From Castor canadensis (Eukaryota; Chordata; Mammalia; Rodentia; Castoridae): a DNA stretch of 64,000 bases. The stretch is from the NCBI RefSeq assembly GCF_047511655.1, contig NC_133400.1:625001-689000 (forward strand). Direction: 5' to 3'. The notes beneath the pieces were generated by a model, which was not told the origin of the DNA, did no database searches, and was given only the letters and a program-made list of their open reading frames with translations. The position numbers and the translations under genes are program-made. Of the stretch, positions 1 through 31,680 are shown piece after piece (the first letter of the stretch is position 1; each line of letters opens with the position of its first letter).

Positions 1-1804
1 AGACTCCCCGGGTGCCAGAAATGGGTGCGAACCCCTCAGCAGAATTGGACTGTAAGGACAAAACGCCTCTTAGGCTTGCAAGGTACAGCCCCAAGAACAC
101 ACCCTGGAATGTTCAAAATGTAAACCTGTAGAACGAACTAAGGGAGAGAATTAAAAACAGGAGCAAGAAATAAAAGACTATCAAAAAAGACCATGCAGAT
201 TTTTTAAAGTATCATGTGAAACATCTGGAAATGAAAATTATCACTAAAAGTTAAGAATCAGTGGCCAGACTACATAGCTTATATTCTTAGGAAAATTGCC
301 TAGACCGAGGCATAGAATGAGATGAGAAGTATAAAAGAGGTGAGAGATGTGGCGGAGAGAATGGGGTTTAACAGGATCTGGTCTGCACTCCAGAGGAGAG
401 GGAGGGTTGTAGGACAGATGATTCTAAAGGAGAGTGGTAGAGAACCTTTCTTATGAGAACAAGAGTCCTCAAGTTCAGGAACAACTACTTTTTGCGGGTT
501 CCTGAGCACCACTGTGTGAGACGACTTGGCTGCCTGTGCTGAGTCAGGCAGGTTCTGGATGCTCTTCTCTGGGGATATCTGCTCTGTCCTCGCTGCCAGA
601 AGATGCTGTGCCTCAGAAAGGCCTTTCCTCACATGGAAGCCACTTTCAGGAAGTGGACTCCTGAAAATAGGCCACTCCTTCAGCCCTCTATAGGAAGAGG
701 CAACAGCCATAGGCCAATGTGGAGACACTCCTTAGAATCTTGCATTTGCTAGCTGAGTGATAAGACATGGGCATCCACCTCACAGAAGCCCAACACGAGG
801 CCAGTATGTGTGAAGAGAAAGGCCAAGATGCCGTCACATTCCTGTTTCTTAAAGATGAGGTGGGTAGAGTGTCCAAGCTTGTGTTCACCCAAGAGAAGTG
901 CCAGGGATGATGTCTCTTTGTAGAACCACTATCAGGAAACACGCTGGGATGGGTACTCAGGTGCTGGCAGGGCGTGGGTGTGGATGTCGCCCTGGCCTTT
1001 TTCATCCTCTGTTCCCCTTGGTCCTCTGCCTTTGGGCTCCACATGAAGTCCTCAGAGCCTGCAGATCGCAGTTTGAAGGGGGCTTTCAGGTAACCTGTTG
1101 GGCAGCCCTGCCCCTCTACAGCCCTCTAAACATATGTGTAACCCCACACGCCACTGACTGCTGCAGCACAGACTTACCTTCTTCCTGGACTGCCAGTCTT
1201 TTGCACAACTTGACAATTACCATTTGGAATGCACATAAATTCTACTTTGCTTCCAATTGGATAATATAAACAAAAATAGCAAAATGCCTAACAAACATTT
1301 TGGTTGGCTGCAACAGCTAGGAGTGGCTCCTGCCTCCCCACTGACTTCCCTCCACCAATAGCAGCTGAGAATGTGCTCTAACGCTAGAACTGGAGGGGTC
1401 TTCTCACATGGGCATGCAGCTCTGGGTCAGCAGTGTAGCCAGCCAGATTATATGTGTGCCATGTGGTGGCACAGGCAGCATGTGTTCCTGCAGGAATGTC
1501 TGCAGCACACCGTGTCTCTGTTTTGGGCAGCTCAGCTGCTGTGGACGTGCCGACCCTCAGCATGGTCTGAGCCACAGGTTGTGGCCACACTTTCAGTCTT
1601 CGTCTTTCATGAGGCATCTTTGGTGCCCCTTCTCCCCAGAAGTCCTGTAGATGATGTAGCATCTCAGCCTGGTGGATATGCAGGTTTGCTGGGCTTTGAG
1701 GCTAAGAAGTGGGCCTTGTGGATGCCAGTTGGTGCATGTGCTTCGAAAAGCTACATTTATAGTCAGGAGATTGGCTTCTTAGCAGATATTTTAGCTGGAG
1801 TCTT

Positions 1805-1825
1805 TTGTTGTTGTTGTTGTTGTTT
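1805..1825. repeat. (TTG)n microsatellite
   Basis: Six to seven TTG units occur in ANKRD11 intron sequence. Confidence 0.9.
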
Positions 1826-2270
1826 GGACAAGTAAATCTTGTTGAAGGCCATGGGTAATTGTATAAGCAGTTTGCTGTGTCCAGGGAATAAGTTCTTCCT
1901 GAGAGGGTGGAACAAGGCTTCTGTGATGCCACATGGGATGCAGGGAAGGGTGTCATGGTTCCCAAACATCAGTGGGAGTAGCTGGACGTCTCCTGGCTGA
2001 GCAGGGGCCAGCAGTCAGTGGGCTACAAGGAGGGTCAGCTGTTGTCCCTGAAGCCCAGGCCTGCGTGTCCCACTATTGGCATACAACCAAAGCACATGAC
2101 AGCAGCTGCTCTGCAGGACTGGGTCAGGTTCTGTTTGCAGTTCTTAGCTGCTCAGCAAAGGGAAGCACGCAGTGGGCTCCTGCCCTCACAGTTTTTAGAC
2201 AGCCTTGTAAAGAATGCATGCCCCTTGATTATCACCTGGTACATTTCCACTAGGTTGATATCTTAAGTAT

Positions 2271-2343
2271 AACTTGGGAGGCTGAAGCTAGAAGGTCATT
2301 TGAGACCAGCATAGGCAACATAGACCCTGTTTGAAAAAAAAAA
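2271..2343 (+). repeat. Degenerate B1-type SINE fragment
   Basis: The text has the 7SL-derived right-half pattern (acttgggaggctgaa, then tttgagaccagcataggcaa) and an A-rich tail. It is 5' truncated and diverged. Confidence 0.6.
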
Positions 2344-4429
2344 GTCTGTGCATTGGGATCCAAAGACACCCTGAATAGCACAAACTGCACAGAAGCAGGG
2401 ATGGACCACTCACTTTTGACTCCTGAACTTACTAATCCTGTGAGGTGTGTGTTTTTCTGAGATTTTGCTATCATTATATTCTCAGCAAACTTCACCTGTC
2501 CCAAATGATCACATTGTACTGCTCCAGGTGAGAGGGTGAAGGAGCAGGTCTGTGAATATGCTCAGTATGGTTGGGGGCATGGGTCATGCAAAAGTCAGCA
2601 TCTTCTCTGGGTGGATCTGAGCAGACCTGCAGGTACCCAACCCTACCTCTAGGGCATCTGAAGTCCCAGAGCACAAGGACACAGGTAGATTGAGCTTGCT
2701 TTCCTTGAGGGAGGCCAGAGAAGTGTCTGACCTCCTGGTGTGGTTTCTGTCACTGTGTGGACATTGTCACAGGAAGCAGCACCCCTAGGGATACAGGCAA
2801 GGTGCAGTGCATGGGCACAGTGAGATCATGATAAAACCTCCACACTCTGACTCAGCCACTCACCATGGCCCTGAGCCATTGCTGCTGGGGTGAGACTGTC
2901 TCCCCTGGCACTGCACAGCCAGTACAGTTCAAGTTCTGTCTGAAATTTTCTTTCTCAGATTTGTACATTACAGCTTGTTTAGAAACTAGGTGGTGGTGGT
3001 CTACGGAATTCAGGGAGTTTTGCTGTGAGTTGTAAAACGGGTGGATGTCACTGCCGCCTACAGTCTTGTCACATAAAACGCCTAAGTCAGCATTCTCAGC
3101 AAGTCACAAATTTAGTTTTAAAAGGCATTCTAAGATACTTTTTAAAGAACTTGCTAGAAGTTGTTTAACAGAAGACTCTGGGTAAGAGAATGGCAGAATG
3201 GTCATGGGGACTAAGGTGATCAGAGGGATGTACTGTCAAGAGCTAAACCTGCAAACCAGCTGAAGACCAGTCTTCAGTGACAGACGATGTGTGATCCACT
3301 GAGGCCATTTTCTTAGAGTTATCACCCACTTCTAGAGGGTCAGACATTGGCCATGAGAGCCAGTTCAGTCCTGCAGAAAGGGGCTTCTTGGATTTGTGGA
3401 AAGGAAAACTCCCCAGAAGAAAACCTCAGGCCCTTGCCTCCTGTAGTGATTCTCCATCCCCACACCAGGCCCTTGGTAAAGCTGTATCACACAGCTTGCA
3501 TACGTGGGGAACCCTGAAACCACCTTGGCCCTGATCAGGGGCTTCCCCAGAATCATGAGGCATTGAGGACCCAGAGGCTTGCCCCTATCTCCATCACAGG
3601 AGAGCCACCACTGGGCAAGGAGGAGAGTGAGCCTTTGAACTCCTGAATCAGGCTTTAGGGTGCCTTTTTTCCCCATTCCACCTCTGTTCAGAGAAGCAGT
3701 GCAGTCTTTCTGATAGAGGTCAGCAAGGCGTTTTGTCACAGGTCAGAGGCGCCCAGGACTTGCTTGTTAGGAGGCGGCTAAGATGGAACAGCCGAGCTGT
3801 TACATCGTATCTTGTTAGTGCTCTGTGTTGATGCCTTTAGATGCCTCCAGCTCAGTCCATGTTGTGGTACTGCAAGGCTGGTACGCTCCTCGAAGCACCA
3901 TGGCATGAAATGGAGGTTCCTAGAAGCAAGAAGAAAGGTACAGTACTGACAAGTTGGCCTTGATTTATTTATGTATTTTAAACTGTGTCTGCCATTTAAT
4001 ACCTGCACTGTTTGTTTGGAGGAGGGCTGGGAAGGAGGAGTTTAATTGCAGACACGTGTATTAACAGAGACCTGTCCAGTGTGGGATAGGTCAGCGGTGC
4101 TAAACCATCCTGCTGCCTTCTGTGTGTGGCACGAGGTTGGGAGGCTCAGGAGAAGCACCTGCAGGGAGCGAATGGTTGGTGGAGGCCGAGACTTAGACCC
4201 GATGGGCTGACAACAGGGCGTTTAAACTGTGTCTGTCACAGCTACTGCTCACAAAGGTGGGGTGGCATCAATGCTCCCAGCACTGTCCCTTCTCCCTCTC
4301 ACAGGCCTTCCTGTTGCTCTCTAAGCTGTCGGGTGGAGTGCAGGGGCTCCATAAATGTTAGGTAAGGACCTGGGTTCTGAGGACTTGGCATGAAGTCTCC
4401 CCTCCCTTTCTCCCTCACCTGCTGCACAG

Positions 4430-23292
<18,863 letters not shown>

Positions 23293-24115
23293 GACCTACA
23301 GGAGGGCTGCAGGACATAGACGAGGGCTGCGCAGTCACCCAGTGCTGCCCATGAGTCCCAGCGGTGGTGGAGGAGGACGCACCGTGTGCACCAGGTGGGA
23401 GGAGCCCAGAGACTGCACCTGGCCACGCATCTCCCCCTTCCAGACTGGCCCAGATGCCAGGGAGGCAGAACATGTCTCTGCAGGGAGCACGAGGCCCGCA
23501 CACGCAGAGCCTCGCCCATCTGTGGGAGGAGACTGGCACGCAGACACACAGCGGCTGTCTCAGAGAATGGCGCCCTTGGGTCTTCTTCCAGCCAACTGCA
23601 GATTACTTGAGGAGTTGGAGAACAGAGTTCATTTTTAAATTCCTCGTTCCATTCTGATCAATTAAAGGAAATAAACTAAGGCATCCACCTTGCACAGTGA
23701 CCTTCAGGTGGAGGGGCAGGAGAGTGCCATACCGCATGGTCCTCCAGATAGGCTGGGACACTGGGACGCCGGTGCCTGCAAGGACCCGGCCACCACCTCC
23801 CCGGCCGCAGAGGGACACAGCCAGGGCTCTCCGGTCGTGTTTAATGGGGTCAAATCCTCGTGGTTTGTATATTTTTCCTTCAATCTTGGGCATTTTGTTT
23901 CTCTTTCTGAGAACGTAACTTGAAACACTACAGAGCCAATAATCCTATAAAAAGAGTGTATCCGCAAACGCTGTACAGTTTTATATACATCCACAATGTA
24001 CTTTTGCTGCCTTCTAGATAATTTATTTTGCAACACATTACTGCACAGTTGTAAATAACTTATGTACTGTAACATCACTTTCAGTTATGTGTAAAGAAAT
24101 AAAAAATAAATTAAT
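23293..24115 (+). other. ANKRD11: ANKRD11 3' UTR with candidate poly(A) signals
   Basis: The stop codon is followed by about 820 bases with no other gene. AATAAA occurs at 23670-23675 (candidate proximal site) and twice near the end, at 24098-24103 and 24105-24110 (likely main site). The last ~190 bases are AU-rich and contain UGUAAAUA at 24050-24057, a match to the Pumilio element. Exact cleavage sites are inferred. Confidence 0.75.
24098..24110 (+). terminator. Tandem poly(A) signals ending ANKRD11
   Basis: Two near-overlapping AATAAA hexamers (24098-24103 and 24105-24110) lie in an A/T-rich context about 800 bases after the ANKRD11 stop. A U-rich stretch (ctcttttt) follows at about 24123, as expected of a downstream element. 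Confidence 0.7.
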
Positions 24116-24880
24116 TAAAATGCTCTTTTTCATGCATCCCTCCCTCCCAGGAGGGTCCAATGTGTACCTGACAAGTAGCTCTGTCTAAAAACTTGAATGT
24201 ATCAAGTTTTTTGTCCTCGCAAATTGTTTAAATTTTAGCATTGAAACAAACAAACAAACAGTTGTTATTTTCCCTTCTAGGACCCAAACCACCACCTTTT
24301 CTGTAAGTAAGTAAGTTGGTACCTCCCTTGGGGATAGTGGGGATCACTGGGCTGCAGCTGTGAAACCTGTCTTGCACTCCAGGAGGAGGACAAGGCTATG
24401 GAGCACCTTGAAGCCAGCCTTACCTCTGTCCCTCAGCCTGTGAGGAAACAACAAGAAGACACAGGAGAGCTCTCCAGCCTCAGAGAGACCTCCCACCAAC
24501 AGAGTTGCCACCTGAGCTGCTGCTGGAGGCCCGTGGGCTCACAGGTTTCCAGCAACACTACAGCTAGGGCACTCCCCTCCCCGCTCCTCCCTGGCAGGAA
24601 GGCCCATGAGGGTGGAGGCCCAGCATGTCTTGGGAGCCAGGACTTGTGCCTCCTACTTGTGCCTGAGAAGGAGCCACTGTCACAGCACAGTGTCTTGCCC
24701 TGTGCAAGCAGTGGCCCCTTTCTCTCCTCTGTCCTGTAGTTGCTAGTAGATGCTGCAGAAAGGACCCTTCAGCAGGGCAGGGCCTGTGACAAGGTAGGCA
24801 AGGCCTTCACTTGCCCAGATGCACAGGAAACAGCTTTTGTGGATTCCCTCTGTTCCCAGACAGGTCTCACTGTATGTCCT

Positions 24881-24899
24881 GGGGCGGGGGGGGGGGGGA
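24881..24899. repeat. Poly-G tract
   Basis: A run of G interrupted once by C (GGGGC followed by 13-14 G). Length is uncertain in any assembly of such tracts. Confidence 0.8.
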
Positions 24900-25434
24900 G
24901 CATTTTTGACCAAGACTTGTGGTTTTTCCCTAAATCAGCGCTTTATCATGAAACACTAAGCCCTGTTTCATTTTTTAAAAATTACCTGTATTACCCATAG
25001 CTGCACCCAACATCCCTAAGTGCCAGCAGATGAGGCTTCCTTGAAACCCCACATGGGTCAGCTGAGAGCACCGGCTCCACAGGCCTGCCATGGCCCTGCC
25101 ACAGAAGATACCTGACACAAATGCTTGCATTCCTGAGAGAATGTCAACAGAACAAGCACCCTCCCTGTCAGCACTGTGCTCAAAGGAGCTTACTGGTCTG
25201 CAGATGATAACAGTGTGTTACATGGGGCCTGTGCCTGCCCATATGGGCATTGTGCCACCCTGAGAGGCTCTGCTGGAGCTGAGGAAGGCAGTTGTTCCAC
25301 CCAACCAAACCTGGTTCTGAGCTGCTGGTGAGGGGTGCTGTCTGCCTCCCAGACTCCTGACTGCCATAGAGCTCAGAAATTCATTAGCAGCAAAGCCAGC
25401 TCTGAAGCATGGATGTGCTTGGCAGAACAGACGC

Positions 25435-25451
25435 ACTTACTTACTTACTTA
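25435..25451. repeat. (ACTT)n short tandem repeat
   Basis: Four ACTT units in unique intergenic sequence. Confidence 0.85.
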
Positions 25452-26311
25452 CACTCCCAGGTAGGGCAAGGACAGCATTTGTGGCACAGGGTTCACCTCT
25501 TAGGACTGGGGGTGGTGCCCAGACTTGGCTAGAAAGACTTAAGTGGGGGTTTTTCCCCCACTTCGCCACAGAATAGGAGCTGACTCTTGTCCTGCAACCT
25601 GGAAGTGGGTGATGGTTTTCATAACAACACTTGAGGCCATTGCCTGGTGACCGCATAGAGCCCAGCCAGATCCAAGGCTGGCCCTAGGGCAGGTCTTTAT
25701 CCAGGGGTTCCATGTCCAGTTTTCACCGGAAACCTGGCAAGGGCTCTGACCTCAGCATAGCACAGCCCATGTGGGTCACCTTTACTTCAGAGGGGTTTTC
25801 TCCCTTATGACTGGGACTGGGGACAGCACAGAGGAAAACAGTGGAGAGAACCAGAGCAAGTTTTACCTATTAGGAGAATGAAAACCTAAAAAGGGAAAGA
25901 GGAGGACAAGGGAAGCCAAAGCTGTGATGGTCCACTGCAGGCCACACATTCCTACAGACACCGGAAGGTTCTACCAAACAGTCACAAATGACACGGTCTT
26001 CCTACTTCCCCTCAATGCTAGGCAGTAGGGTCTCAAACTCATACTGTCATCACTGGTGCTACAGGTTGAGGGAGGCCTGGCCCTCACCCGGGAATGCCGC
26101 TTGTCCCTGCCCTCATGGTGGGATAACCAACAGTGTCCTAGCTGCCTCCAGGTGAGAACTGACAGTACAGGGCAGTAAAGATCAACAAAATCCAAAATAG
26201 TCTGCATTGCACAGTTCCATTTCTATGACACTGAAATCGGAAGCTTGGCATTGTGGGTCTAGCATCGACTGTGGGTATCTGCTTTGTGAGAATTCACTGG
26301 GAAATACATGT

Positions 26312-26399
26312 TTGGGCTGGGTTGGTGGAGGGGCTCACATGGTAAAGTGCCAGCCTAGCAAGCATGAGGCACCGAGTTCAAACCCCAGCACAACCAAAT
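26312..26399 (+). repeat. ID-type SINE
   Basis: A full unit: ggctgggttggtggaggggc, then cctagcaagcatgaggcacc, then gagttcaaaccccagcacaa. It marks the left edge of the repeat-dense block. Confidence 0.85.
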
Positions 26400-27849
26400 A
26401 TGTATATGTATTTTGCTTGGGCACCTTTTGTTATATTTTAAATTTTTTGAAGTTTCTCCCTTCTTTTTTCTTTTTTAAGGAATAGACCTTTCTTCACTTT
26501 TCCTAGCAAGCCATGACACTGAAGACAAGGTTTTCATAGACATTGAAAACAACACAGGGTGCCACAATGGCCATCAATCAGCCATTACCTTCCAAAGTCT
26601 CAAAACCATGAAAAAACAGGAAATACGTGATAAATTCAAAGCAGCCCTGAAGATGATAAAGGAGGGAAAAGTAATCTGATAGAAAGGTTGGGGGTTCAGA
26701 ACAACAAGGTAACTGCCTCAAAATCCCCTTCTCCATACAAAGGAACGGTGAGGGATCAGCTTCCCACAAGACGTGACGCTGAGCCGTGCTCACACAGGAA
26801 AGAAGCGAGCCAATGCATACAGCTGCAGCTGGTGGTTGAAACCGCTACCTCTTCTCCACCTGCCCACCCTCATCCTGTCCTCCCCACAGCCCTGTGCACA
26901 GCAGCTGAGAACCAGCAATTGCAGCCACAAGAGGGCAGCCCCTGGAAAAGCTGCTGTCAGAGGACTTGGCATTATTTGACCTGAGTTGACTTTTACTCTG
27001 GAGAAAGCCGTCCTCCCACAGCATTGGTCAGAAACAATCGTGCAACTGTTTGACTTCACATCTGTCTGAAGCCATGATGCTAGTCAGGCAAAAATGAGCC
27101 AAAACACCAAGAAAGAATATCTGGAAGCAAGACACCTGGGGGCATCCCAAAAGCCCTGGCATGTTCCAGGCATTGAGATGTTTGAGCAGGCTGTATGCAC
27201 AGTGAGGAAGCACTTGAGCATCTGTTTTCTCACCTGTGGCTGAGCTGCAGGTTTTGTGCAAACAGCAAGTAAAGGCCAAAGCAGCAGCATAATCTGCCAA
27301 AGCTTTGAGAGGCAAAGATGGAAGACTTCCTGGTTAAAGCACTGAAGAAACTGCCAGCCATTAGCTGAGCACCAAGCCACAGGCCACATACTACAAGGAA
27401 GACAAACTCCAAAATCCAGGGAAATCATTCAATAGCATCAGCCAAGAAACAAAACCTGGAGGGTCCCCACATCGTACCATTTTAACAGTCCAGTTTTCAA
27501 CAAAATTATCAGACAGGCAAAGAAACACAGACAGGGAAAACGGCAGTTGGCAAATACCGTCCCAAAGAGGCCCAGGTGTTGAACTTACAGACAAAGACTA
27601 AAACCTAGCTTTTATATATGTATGGTCAAAGGGCACAGGAAATCTTGTCTAGAGAATCAAAATGACAGTACCAAAACTGTCTCACCAAACAGGACCAATA
27701 GAGAAGTTACCTGGAAGAAACCAGTGAAATAAAGTATAACGATTGAATTTGAGCTGGTAGAATCAGCAGCAATTTAGAAGGCAGGGAGGAGAGAGAAAAG
27801 GCCAAATGTTTAAAGAAATAATTGATGAACAAACTTGCCCAAATTCAGA
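26400..27849. other. Intergenic, mostly unrecognised; possible old LINE at the right end
   Basis: No gene or clear repeat is visible in the first kilobase. From about 27400 the A-rich text (for example gttgaacttacagacaaaga) has the feel of an old L1 5' region, but the match is too weak to be firm. Confidence 0.4.
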
Positions 27850-28073
27850 CAGGCACCAGTGCTCATACCTGTAATCATAGCTACCTTGAGGCTGAAATCA
27901 GGAGGACTGAGGTTTGAGGCCAGGCCAGGCAAATAGTTTGGGAGACCCCCCCCCCCCAATCTCCAAAATAACCAGAACAAAATGGACTGGGAGTGTGGCT
28001 CACGTGGTAGAGCGCCTGCTTTGCAAGTGTAAAGCCCTGAGTTCAAACTCCAGTCCCATCCCCCCAAAAAAAT
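27850..28073 (+). repeat. B1-ID composite SINE
   Basis: The B1-like left part (caccagtgctcatacctgta ...) runs through a C11-12 run at about 27946 and the linker ccaaaataaccagaacaaaa into an ID unit (tggactgggagtgtggctca, gagttcaaactccagt). Confidence 0.88.
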
Positions 28074-28124
28074 GCCCAAATTTGATGAAAAATATAAGTT
28101 CAACACACTTTAAGCAGGATTAAC

Positions 28125-28350
28125 TAAGACTCCCACACCTAGACATATCAAAGCAGGAAAACGAGGATCTAGACTGGGACCTTCCAGATCAGCGGGCCAC
28201 TGCACAGCAAAGCCATGAAGAAATTCCCAACCCAGACTCCTTTGACTGACTGCAAAACTACACCTCACAACTTCAGGAGAAATTAGGACATTTGCAGATT
28301 AAACAAAAACAGCCTTTCTGCTAGCAGATTTGTCCTTCAAAACAAAATGC
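28125..28350 (+). mobile_element. Old L1-type LINE fragment
   Basis: The phrase cacacctagacatatcaaag resembles a recurrent phrase in old mammalian L1 elements. It is heavily diverged and has no intact frame. I assign it by resemblance only. Confidence 0.5.
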
Positions 28351-28354
28351 TGTT

Positions 28355-28425
28355 CTGGGAGTGTGGCTCAAATGGTAGAGCACCTGCCTGTGTTCAAACC
28401 CCAGTACTGCCCCCCAAAAAAATGC
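28355..28425 (+). repeat. ID-type SINE with internal deletion
   Basis: It has ctgggagtgtggctcaaatg and gtagagcacctgcc, then jumps to gttcaaaccccagtactgcc. The cagcaagcatgaggccctga part is missing. Confidence 0.8.
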
Positions 28426-29049
28426 TGAAAGGGTTTTTCATGTGGAAAGGGAACACTGGTAAAGGTGACACATGGTAAAGGTGGCAACAAGTTTTTATGG
28501 CTTCAACAATACCCGAGAGTAACAATTTCAAAGGAGAAGAAATTTATGTTGGCTCCTGGTTCTAGAGGTGTCAGTTTATGGTCACTTGGCCCTGTCACCA
28601 TGGACCATCGTGAGGCACCTCATAGCAGCCGGGAAGCAGAGACAGCAAGAGGTCAGGGACTAGGTAAACCTTTGCAGGGCACGTCCCAGTGACTGGCTTC
28701 CTCCAACTAGGCCCCAGCCTAGTTGATTGATTGACCCATTGATGAGGTCAGGGTCCTCATGACCAAATCACTTCTCAATGACTGGGTCTACCCAACTGGG
28801 GACCAAGCCTTTAACACATGAGCCTTTTGGAGGACACTTCATATCCAAACCATAACAGCAAGTGCAAAAGACAAAAGTATTTTTGTGTTTAGCTCATGTG
28901 ATTTTTAAAACAGTAATTACGAGACTGCTGATGGGGTCTGGATAGGGGAGACAGCACACTGGAGTAAAGGCTCCCGATAGAGTCACCACCAACTCAAACC
29001 ACTATAGTCACTACACTCATTGGAATCCCAGCAGGCCAGGTAGGGTGGG

Positions 29050-29131
29050 AGGCTGGGGTACAGCTCAGTGGTAGAGCCCTTGCCTAACGTGCCAGGCCCT
29101 GGGTTCAGTCCCCAGTACTGCCAAAAACTAA
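29050..29131 (+). repeat. ID-type SINE, variant subfamily
   Basis: ggctggggtacagctcagtg, then gtagagcccttgcctaacgt, then gttcagtccccagtactgcc. The ctcagtggtagagc form differs from the common gctcaagtggtagagc form, so this is probably another subfamily. Confidence 0.8.
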
Positions 29132-29269
29132 AAAACTAAAACTAAAAATAAACCAAACAGCTCAAAATACAGTAAAAGAAGAAACGAAAGGATTTAAACG
29201 AGACACTCCAAACCCTCCTATTTAACTCAAAATGGCAAAATGGAGGAGCTGAGAAACAAAGGTTTAACT

Positions 29270-29372
29270 TTCTTTTGAGTTAGGCCTTCCTATGCAGCCC
29301 AGGCTGGCCTTGAACTCGCTGTCCTCTAGTAATCCTTCTGGAATTACAGGCACGTACCACTACACCTGCCTC
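29270..29372 (-). repeat. B1-type SINE, reverse
   Basis: The pattern ttttgagttaggccttccta, cagcccaggctggccttgaa, gaattacaggcacgtaccac is the reverse of a 7SL-derived unit. Confidence 0.85.
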
Positions 29373-29417
29373 AAAATGTGCACTTAAAAAAAAAAAGAAG
29401 AAAAATGGCAGAAATCA

Positions 29418-29502
29418 GGCTGGTGGAGTGGCTCATGCAGTACTGTGCTGCTTGGCAAGTGTGAAGCCCTCAGTTCAAACTCTAATACCACCAAAAAAAA
29501 AA
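29418..29502 (+). repeat. ID-type SINE
   Basis: ggctggtggagtggctcatg ... cttggcaagtgtgaagccct ... gttcaaactctaataccacc followed by an A tail. Confidence 0.85.
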
Positions 29503-30363
29503 GGCAGAAAATTATAATTTCATAGATTGAACTCTCCAATTAAAAGGCAAGATCAGAAAGGAACTAGACAGTTCAAGGAAAATAGCTGGCAATGGCAATG
29601 TCCCCTTTTGCATCATGGGGACAGGACACGTGGAGCTCGCTGGCCTGCGCGGTAGGCAATGAACACCTGTTCTAGAGATCACGCAAGTCAAGACGGAACG
29701 ACGAGTGCTCCAAGTGCAGAAATCCACAGGAGGGGATTTGGAAAAGTCAAAAACGTGAAATGAAGGGTCACACTTCTGAACAACTTGTGGGCCTGCAGGA
29801 AATCCAAGGGGCTGCTCTGGAGAAGACCCTGCTACTCTTTCTTCTCTCCCTCGAGGTCTGGAGGTTCTGAGGGGCCAAACCGAACCAACACAGTGGTGCA
29901 GAGCAGCTGGGGCCCTGAGGTCCTGCTCAGAGGACAGTGGGGGCTGCAGGTCTCAGCTCACCAAGGCACATCAAAAACAGCACAGACCACAGCCACCTGG
30001 ACCCAGACTGACCACTGGGTGGTGCTCATCCTGCAGGGCAGTCAACACACAGGACACCCTGTAGCCTGACTCTTCACCAGGCCTGTAGTCCACTGAAACA
30101 AAGTAACAGTCAAGGCTACCAGGGTCCCATAGTCCTGGGTGCAATGAAAAGTTATTCACAAAAAAAGAGAAAAAAAACCTGCAGGGCTTTCAGTTGGAAG
30201 CAGCTGCTATGAAAACCTCCCAGAAGCACTGACATTCCTGAAATGATGGTAAAATAGAATGTCTTGTGAAAGAAACAGAAGACAAAGAAAACACAAGTGG
30301 GGAGTTTAGAACTGAAAAATACAAGCAAAATAAGGCCCTCCTGTCTAGAATGACAAGACAAGA

Positions 30364-30536
30364 AGCCAGCATGATAGTACACGCTGTAATCCCTGCAACT
30401 GGGGAGGCTGAGGCAAGAAGATAGTGAATTTGAGACCAGCCTGGCAAACTCAGCAAAACCCTATCTGAAAAAATACAAATGAAAGGGCTGGGGACATGGG
30501 TTCAATCTCCACTACAGGTGGAAAAAAAAAAAAAAC
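30364..30536 (+). repeat. B1-type SINE with a short ID remnant
   Basis: The B1 part is gccagcatgatagtacacgc to accctatctgaaaaaa. It is followed by agggctggggacatgggttc, a collapsed ID unit with an internal deletion, and a long A tail. Confidence 0.8.
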
Positions 30537-31565
30537 AGGATGAGAGTCGGTGACATGAGATCAGTAGGGATTACTAGATCTGAGTTACAAAATGAGAAAA
30601 GATGCAGGAGATCTCTGGACACCCAGCCCCCATCATGGCCAGCCACGGTGGGGTGTGACCTTCAACTTGGAGTCATGGTGCTGCGAAGCAGGTGCTGTGC
30701 CCTTGCCCTGCAGCCTTCTCCAGTCCTTGTTGGAGCCCCACTGAGCCCAGCTGTCCCCAGGAGAGACACAGTGTCCTTCAAACACCAGATGCCAGGACTG
30801 ACTGCCATCCACTAGGACCTAACGAGTGGCATCTGCCCTGTAAGTGACAGATCTGAGTGCAGTGGCTATAGAATCAGACCACCACACCACACCCAGGAGA
30901 CCCCAAACCCAAAAGACAAGAAGGACACCATGCAGAACCTGAGACCTGGAGAAAGGAGGAAGAAGTGACCTTGGGAAGGTGAGGGAGAGCTGGAGGAGAG
31001 AAAGAAGGGGAAGATGATGAAGGGACACAGACACCATGTCAGAGTCTGGGCAGAGGGGACCGTGGTGACCATGTGGGTGGAGCTGGCACTGAGGACCTGG
31101 CACAGCATCCCTCTGCCACTTCAGACCACGTGTTCGAACTACAAGGAGAAAGGAGGGAGACCAATCTGCGAAGGGCTCTACTGAGCATCTGGACACACAG
31201 AGGACAGACCAGCAAGGAAAGCAGGGACGAAATGCTGGAGAGGGACACTGTGTGGAGTGTCCCTCAGGTGGATTAGCAGACTTGGCACCACTTGAGCTGA
31301 GGACATGGCAGAGGAACCTCCAAACGGAATAGCAAGGCAAAACAGACTGGAAACCAAACAGAGCATCCCAGGACTGTGGTGGCCCCATGGGGTGCAAGTG
31401 TGAGCGCTGGGAACAGCAGGAGGAGAGAGAAAGAACGAGGTGCTTATACCAATAATGACCGAGAGTTTTCCCAAATTAACATCGGACACCAAGCCATGGA
31501 TTCAGGAAGCTTAGGGGACAACTGAGCGGGAGAAATACTAGAAAACTACATCTGGACTTGTTGAA
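30537..31565. other. Intergenic; old L1-like text at the right end
   Basis: No gene is seen. From about 31430 the text (agagttttcccaaattaaca, then ggattcaggaagctt) resembles old L1 sequence. The part from 30540 to 31430 is unrecognised. Confidence 0.45.
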
Positions 31566-31680
31566 CCTGGACACCAGTGCCTCACGCCTGTAATCCCAGC
31601 TCCTTGAAAAGTTGAGAAGAGGATCCCATTTCAAGGCCACCAGGCAAACAGTTCCTGAAACCCCCTCTCTTAACCAATAG
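31566..31680 (+). repeat. B1-type SINE
   Basis: caccagtgcctcacgcctgt, aatcccagctccttgaaaag, then a degenerate end. It lies directly in front of a second composite SINE in the same orientation. Confidence 0.75.

Larger units (their letters stand above)
1..4429 (+). other. ANKRD11 intron upstream of the first exon found
   Basis: No exon of the first ~75 codons of ANKRD11 was recognised here. The segment is mostly unique sequence with short chance open frames. It holds a TTG microsatellite at 1805-1825 and one degenerate B1-like piece at 2271-2343. Confidence 0.7.
24116..26311. other. Intergenic sequence after ANKRD11
   Basis: Unique sequence with no recognised gene. It holds a G homopolymer at 24881-24899 and four ACTT units at 25435-25451. 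Confidence 0.7.

Noticed and set aside
898-1835. Open frames of 123 and 154 codons in the ANKRD11 intron
   Set aside because: Their lengths are within chance expectation and no domain was recognised. The second one runs into the TTG microsatellite.
24881-24899. Poly-G tracts here and at 41914-41927 as functional elements
   Set aside because: They are simple homopolymers, one within a degenerate SINE, and their length may be a sequencing effect.
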